NCBI GenBank assembly: GCA_965262365.1
Contig: OZ253541.1
Location: 3,534,001 to 3,598,000 of the forward strand
From: UBA6522 sp965262365
GTDB taxonomy: Bacteria; Pseudomonadota; Gammaproteobacteria; Steroidobacterales; Rariloculaceae
DNA: 64,000 bases
Direction of reading: 5' to 3'
The notes below the pieces were generated by a model. That model saw only the letters and a program-made list of their open reading frames with translations. It had not been told where the DNA came from and searched no databases. The stretch's first letter is position 1, and each line of letters opens with the position of its first letter. The position numbers and the translations under genes were made by a program. Positions 61,536-64,000 of the stretch are shown in pieces.

Positions 61536-63128
61536 ATGAAGGAAGCCTCCGGGCCCAAGCCGTGTTCGCTGCTGATCCGTGGCGGCATCGTCGTCCCGGC
61601 CCCGGATGACGCGGACTCGTTCATCGAGGATGGTGCAGTCTGCGCCCGCGGCGACCGGATCGTCGCCGTCGGCAGTTACCGGCAACTGCTGCGAGAATAC
61701 GCTCCCGAGGTCGTTTGCGGGTCGGACAGGCACCTGGTGATCCCGGGACTGGTCAATGCCCACGACCATGTGCGGGCACCCTCGACCCGACAACTCGGTG
61801 TGCACGATGACGTGCTGGAGGCCTGGATCGTCGACCTGCTAAGGCTGCCGCAGGTGGACCCTCGCCTCGCAAGCACCCTGGCCTGCTGCCGACTGCTGCA
61901 GTCGGGTGTCACGACGGTGGTAAACAGCTTCTATGAAGGTTTCGGCGAGCGTTACGAGAGCGTTCTCGCCGACACCGTCGCGGGTTGCGAGCGATCCGGC
62001 ATCCGTACCCTCATGTCGCTGAGCATCCTGGACCGAAGCGTTGTCGCAGAACTTTTGGGGGACGCGCTTCCACACCTGCCGGAGCCGATGCGAACCTGGA
62101 TCCGAGAATTTCTTGGCGCTCGCGACCCGATTACCAAATCGGACTACTTCGATATCGTTCGTAAATGGCATGCTACTGCGCGTTCCGGGCGGACCCGATT
62201 CATGATGGGACCGGTGTCGGTACATTGGTGCAGCGACGGGTTGCTGCAGGCAATCTGGGAGCAGGCCCGCGCTCTGCATATCCCCATTCAGACGCATCTG
62301 CTGGAGAGCCCATATCAACGGGATGGAGCAGCGGCACGATACGGACGATCAGTCGTCCAGTACATGTCCGAAGCCGGCCTGCTGTCGCCCCGCGTGTCGT
62401 GCGCACATTGCGTGCACGTCACGGAGCCGGACATCGAATTGCTGGCCGGGGCCGGTGTGTCCGTCATTCATTGCGCAAGCTCGAACCAGCGCCTGAAGAA
62501 CGGAACGGCGCCGGTGGGCAGGATGCTCAAAACGGGCGTCAACGTCGGCCTCGGCCTGGACAGCCTTGCGATGGACGATGACGACGACATGCTTCAGGAA
62601 ATGCGGCACGTCGCACGGGTGTCGGCCGGGGACGAGCGCCGCCTGGTTCCGGTGCAGGCGGGGATGACCCTGCAGATGTCCACCGTCAATGGTGCGGCAG
62701 CGCTCGGTATGTTGGACGACATCGGCACGCTGGAAACCGGGAAAAAGGCCGATATCGTCGCATTGAGACTCTCCCACGAGACAGGTTTCGGTGACGGTTC
62801 GGGTTTCGACGCTGCATCGGGTCTCGGTGACGGCTGGGAACTCAACTCCAGATCGGTTAGCGATGCCTGCCCGGGCGCAACGCTGCTCGATCGGATCGTC
62901 GATTCAGCGCAAAAGTCCGAGGTGGATACGGTGATCGTCGACGGTGAAGTCGTCATTGAACACGCCCGGCACCGGCACGTCGACGAACAGGCACTGCTCG
63001 AGGAAATCCACACGGCACTCGCAAGCAGGGCACGCCATGGGTCGAAAGACGATGCGATGATTGCGGGACTGAAACCCTACGTGCACGGGCTGCTTGAGGG
63101 GCGGGCACAAACGCCGCCCGACTCCTGA
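61536..63128 (+). CDS. Amidohydrolase, ATZ/TRZ (deaminase-like) type
   Basis: A 530-residue metal-dependent amidohydrolase, related to cytosine, guanine and triazine deaminases or chlorohydrolases. The metal site reads PGLVNAHDHVRAPSTRQLG (HxH near residues 74-76), IPIQTHLLESPYQRDGAAA (His), SCAHCVHVTEPDIELLAGAG (His) and LGLDSLAMDDDDDMLQEMRH (Asp). An N-terminal beta-sandwich part (LLIRGGIVVPAPDDADSFIE) and a C-terminal part (GTLETGKKADIVALRL, VDGEVVIEH) complete the fold. The C-terminal part has an insertion (SGFDAASGLGDGWELNSRS). A nitrogen-rich heterocyclic substrate is likely, fitting the carbamoyltransferase set in the region. Confidence 0.92.
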   Translation: MKEASGPKPCSLLIRGGIVVPAPDDADSFIEDGAVCARGDRIVAVGSYRQLLREYAPEVVCGSDRHLVIPGLVNAHDHVRAPSTRQLGVHDDVLEAWIVDLLRLPQVDPRLASTLACCRLLQSGVTTVVNSFYEGFGERYESVLADTVAGCERSGIRTLMSLSILDRSVVAELLGDALPHLPEPMRTWIREFLGARDPITKSDYFDIVRKWHATARSGRTRFMMGPVSVHWCSDGLLQAIWEQARALHIPIQTHLLESPYQRDGAAARYGRSVVQYMSEAGLLSPRVSCAHCVHVTEPDIELLAGAGVSVIHCASSNQRLKNGTAPVGRMLKTGVNVGLGLDSLAMDDDDDMLQEMRHVARVSAGDERRLVPVQAGMTLQMSTVNGAAALGMLDDIGTLETGKKADIVALRLSHETGFGDGSGFDAASGLGDGWELNSRSVSDACPGATLLDRIVDSAQKSEVDTVIVDGEVVIEHARHRHVDEQALLEEIHTALASRARHGSKDDAMIAGLKPYVHGLLEGRAQTPPDS

Positions 63129-63134
63129 CACCAT

Positions 63135-63176
63135 AAATCTGACGCCCCAAATCCGACGCTCGAAATCTGACGCCCA
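63135..63176 (+). repeat. Three 14-bp tandem repeats after the amidohydrolase gene
   Basis: AAATCTGACGCCCC, AAATCCGACGCTCG and AAATCTGACGCCCA follow directly on each other, 7 bp after the amidohydrolase stop. More degenerate TGACGCC words continue to about 63210. The function is unknown; replication slippage is the simple explanation. The stretch 63129-63222 holds no gene. Confidence 0.5.
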
Positions 63177-63222
63177 ACGAAGGACACCCGCTCCTGACGC
63201 CTGACCCCCAACGCCGGACGCA

Positions 63223-64000
63223 TTATCCACGAACGGAAAAGCTGCTCTCGGTGTTCAGGCTGCGCCGCCGGGAAAACGCCCCGGTGTCAATAGTCTGATT
63301 CGTGTAGTGCCCTGTGAACTGCAGCGGTGTGGCGTCCTGGTCGTGGCCGCCCTCGCATGCGTCGATCAGTTCAGCCATCAATGCGCCCACGGCGCCGGCA
63401 TTCTTGAACTGGTGACCGCTGGTCCCGACCGCCATGTAGAAGCCGTCCAGGTCGGACTTGTCATAGATGGGCGTCCAGTCGTCAGCAACGTCGTACAGGT
63501 CGACCACACCGACGCCCGTATTCGGGATGGGGATCGACGGAATGCGCTTGGACAGGCGAAACACCTGAGTCTGCCACTGCAGTTCGGAAATATTTCGATC
63601 AAAGTTGTCCGGATCCTCGATCCAGGTCCTCTCATCGCAGGCGGGATCGCCGGACCCGACAGAGATCTTGTTGCCTGACTCGGGTTTGAGGTAGATGCCG
63701 ATATTGGTATCCGATGCGATGATGCCGTCCGCATCGAACGAGAACGCCTCCGGCGACGGCAGATGGTGCACCTCGCGCCGCAACGCCCGGGTCTTGATCG
63801 ACATCCCATCCTCTACGCCCGCCATGCGGTTGACGACAAAGGAAAAAGGTCCTGCTGCATTGACGACGATTCCGGCGCGCAGTTCCTCACCGTCCTCCAG
63901 TTTCACACCGCGCACCCGCCCGGCGGATCTCAGAACGCCCGCTACCGATCGCTTGAACAGGAATCGGCCGCCGCTGGCTTCAACGGCTTGCTTGAGATTC
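63223..64000 (-). CDS. FAD-dependent oxidoreductase (DAO/sarcosine oxidase type), partial
   Basis: The C-terminal 259 residues of an FAD-dependent amine or amino-acid oxidoreductase of the DAO family; the 5' part lies beyond the end of the window. Visible are ASGGRFLFKRSVAGVLRSAG, VRGVKLEDGEELRAGIVVNA with AAGPFSFVVNRMAGV, IGIYLKPESGNKISVGSGDP, RIPSIPIPNTGVGVVDLYDV and FYMAVGTSGHQFKNAGAVGA near the end. These suit the family (VVNAAGxW and GxSGHG-type FAD loop, here GTSGHQF). It is convergent with the amidohydrolase gene. It would oxidise a secondary amine or amino acid. Confidence 0.85.
   Translation of the reverse strand, partial: NLKQAVEASGGRFLFKRSVAGVLRSAGRVRGVKLEDGEELRAGIVVNAAGPFSFVVNRMAGVEDGMSIKTRALRREVHHLPSPEAFSFDADGIIASDTNIGIYLKPESGNKISVGSGDPACDERTWIEDPDNFDRNISELQWQTQVFRLSKRIPSIPIPNTGVGVVDLYDVADDWTPIYDKSDLDGFYMAVGTSGHQFKNAGAVGALMAELIDACEGGHDQDATPLQFTGHYTNQTIDTGAFSRRRSLNTESSFSVRG

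Overview
The window looks like a chromosome segment of a high-GC gammaproteobacterium. The strongest evidence is the conserved core block at 25.8-33.5 kb (murA, a bolA/ibaG-type gene, kdsD-kdsC-lptC-lptA-lptB-rpoN-hpf-rapZ), together with ihfA followed by a merR-like gene and two TonB-dependent outer-membrane receptors. The species cannot be named from sequence alone.

Layout. 0-3 kb: a decayed tyrosine integrase and a fragment resembling the 3' end of pheT sit in front of an intact ihfA and merR-like pair, followed by remnants of an SNF2 helicase and an unknown partner gene. 3.1-6.6 kb: a large TonB receptor, a short relic of a transposon-borne gene and an amidase relic. 6.9-20.7 kb: a complete type I-E CRISPR-Cas locus. 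The array has 74 repeats of 28 nt and reads leftward from a short leader beside cas2. The cas genes, also leftward, run cas3, cse1, cse2, cas7e, cas5e, cas6e, cas1, cas2. The leader-distal part of the array is interrupted by a 528-bp stretch that looks like phage tail-module DNA. 20.7-25.8 kb: a probable group II intron remnant and a complete IS66-like element bounded by 25-bp inverted repeats. The element carries a coiled-coil transposase overlapping a DruA-like (DUF4338) gene. Then comes a gene-poor stretch. 25.8-33.5 kb: envelope and sigma-54 core genes.

33.6-64 kb: a large accessory catabolic and transport region. Its parts are an aldehyde dehydrogenase, a glutamine-synthetase-like gamma-glutamyl ligase, a GlcG/HbpS-like protein, two tandem DUF1116 (AllG-like) proteins, a Rieske oxygenase, a LigA/LigB-type extradiol dioxygenase pair, a cyclase-family hydrolase, a gamma-glutamyltransferase, a PLP enzyme, a full peptide-type ABC transporter, a DUF2877 (AllH-like) protein, a class III aminotransferase, a carbamate kinase, an FdrA (AllF-like) protein with a coupled 57-residue protein, a second solute-binding protein lacking a signal peptide, a second TonB receptor, an ATZ/TRZ-type amidohydrolase and the end of an FAD oxidoreductase.

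Functional reading. The accessory genes suggest uptake through the outer membrane (TonB receptors) and inner membrane (ABC transporter) of a nitrogen-rich, probably aromatic or ureido compound. It could be processed by gamma-glutamylation, ring oxidation and cleavage, and carbamoyl transfer with ATP recovery by carbamate kinase. The substrate is not known. No transcriptional regulator is seen inside this region, but a TTTGTTCG-type motif recurs near several of its promoters. The most unusual items are the phage-like DNA inside the CRISPR array, the DruA-like transposon passenger, and the AllF/AllG/AllH-type set with duplicated AllG and a separate 57-residue protein.
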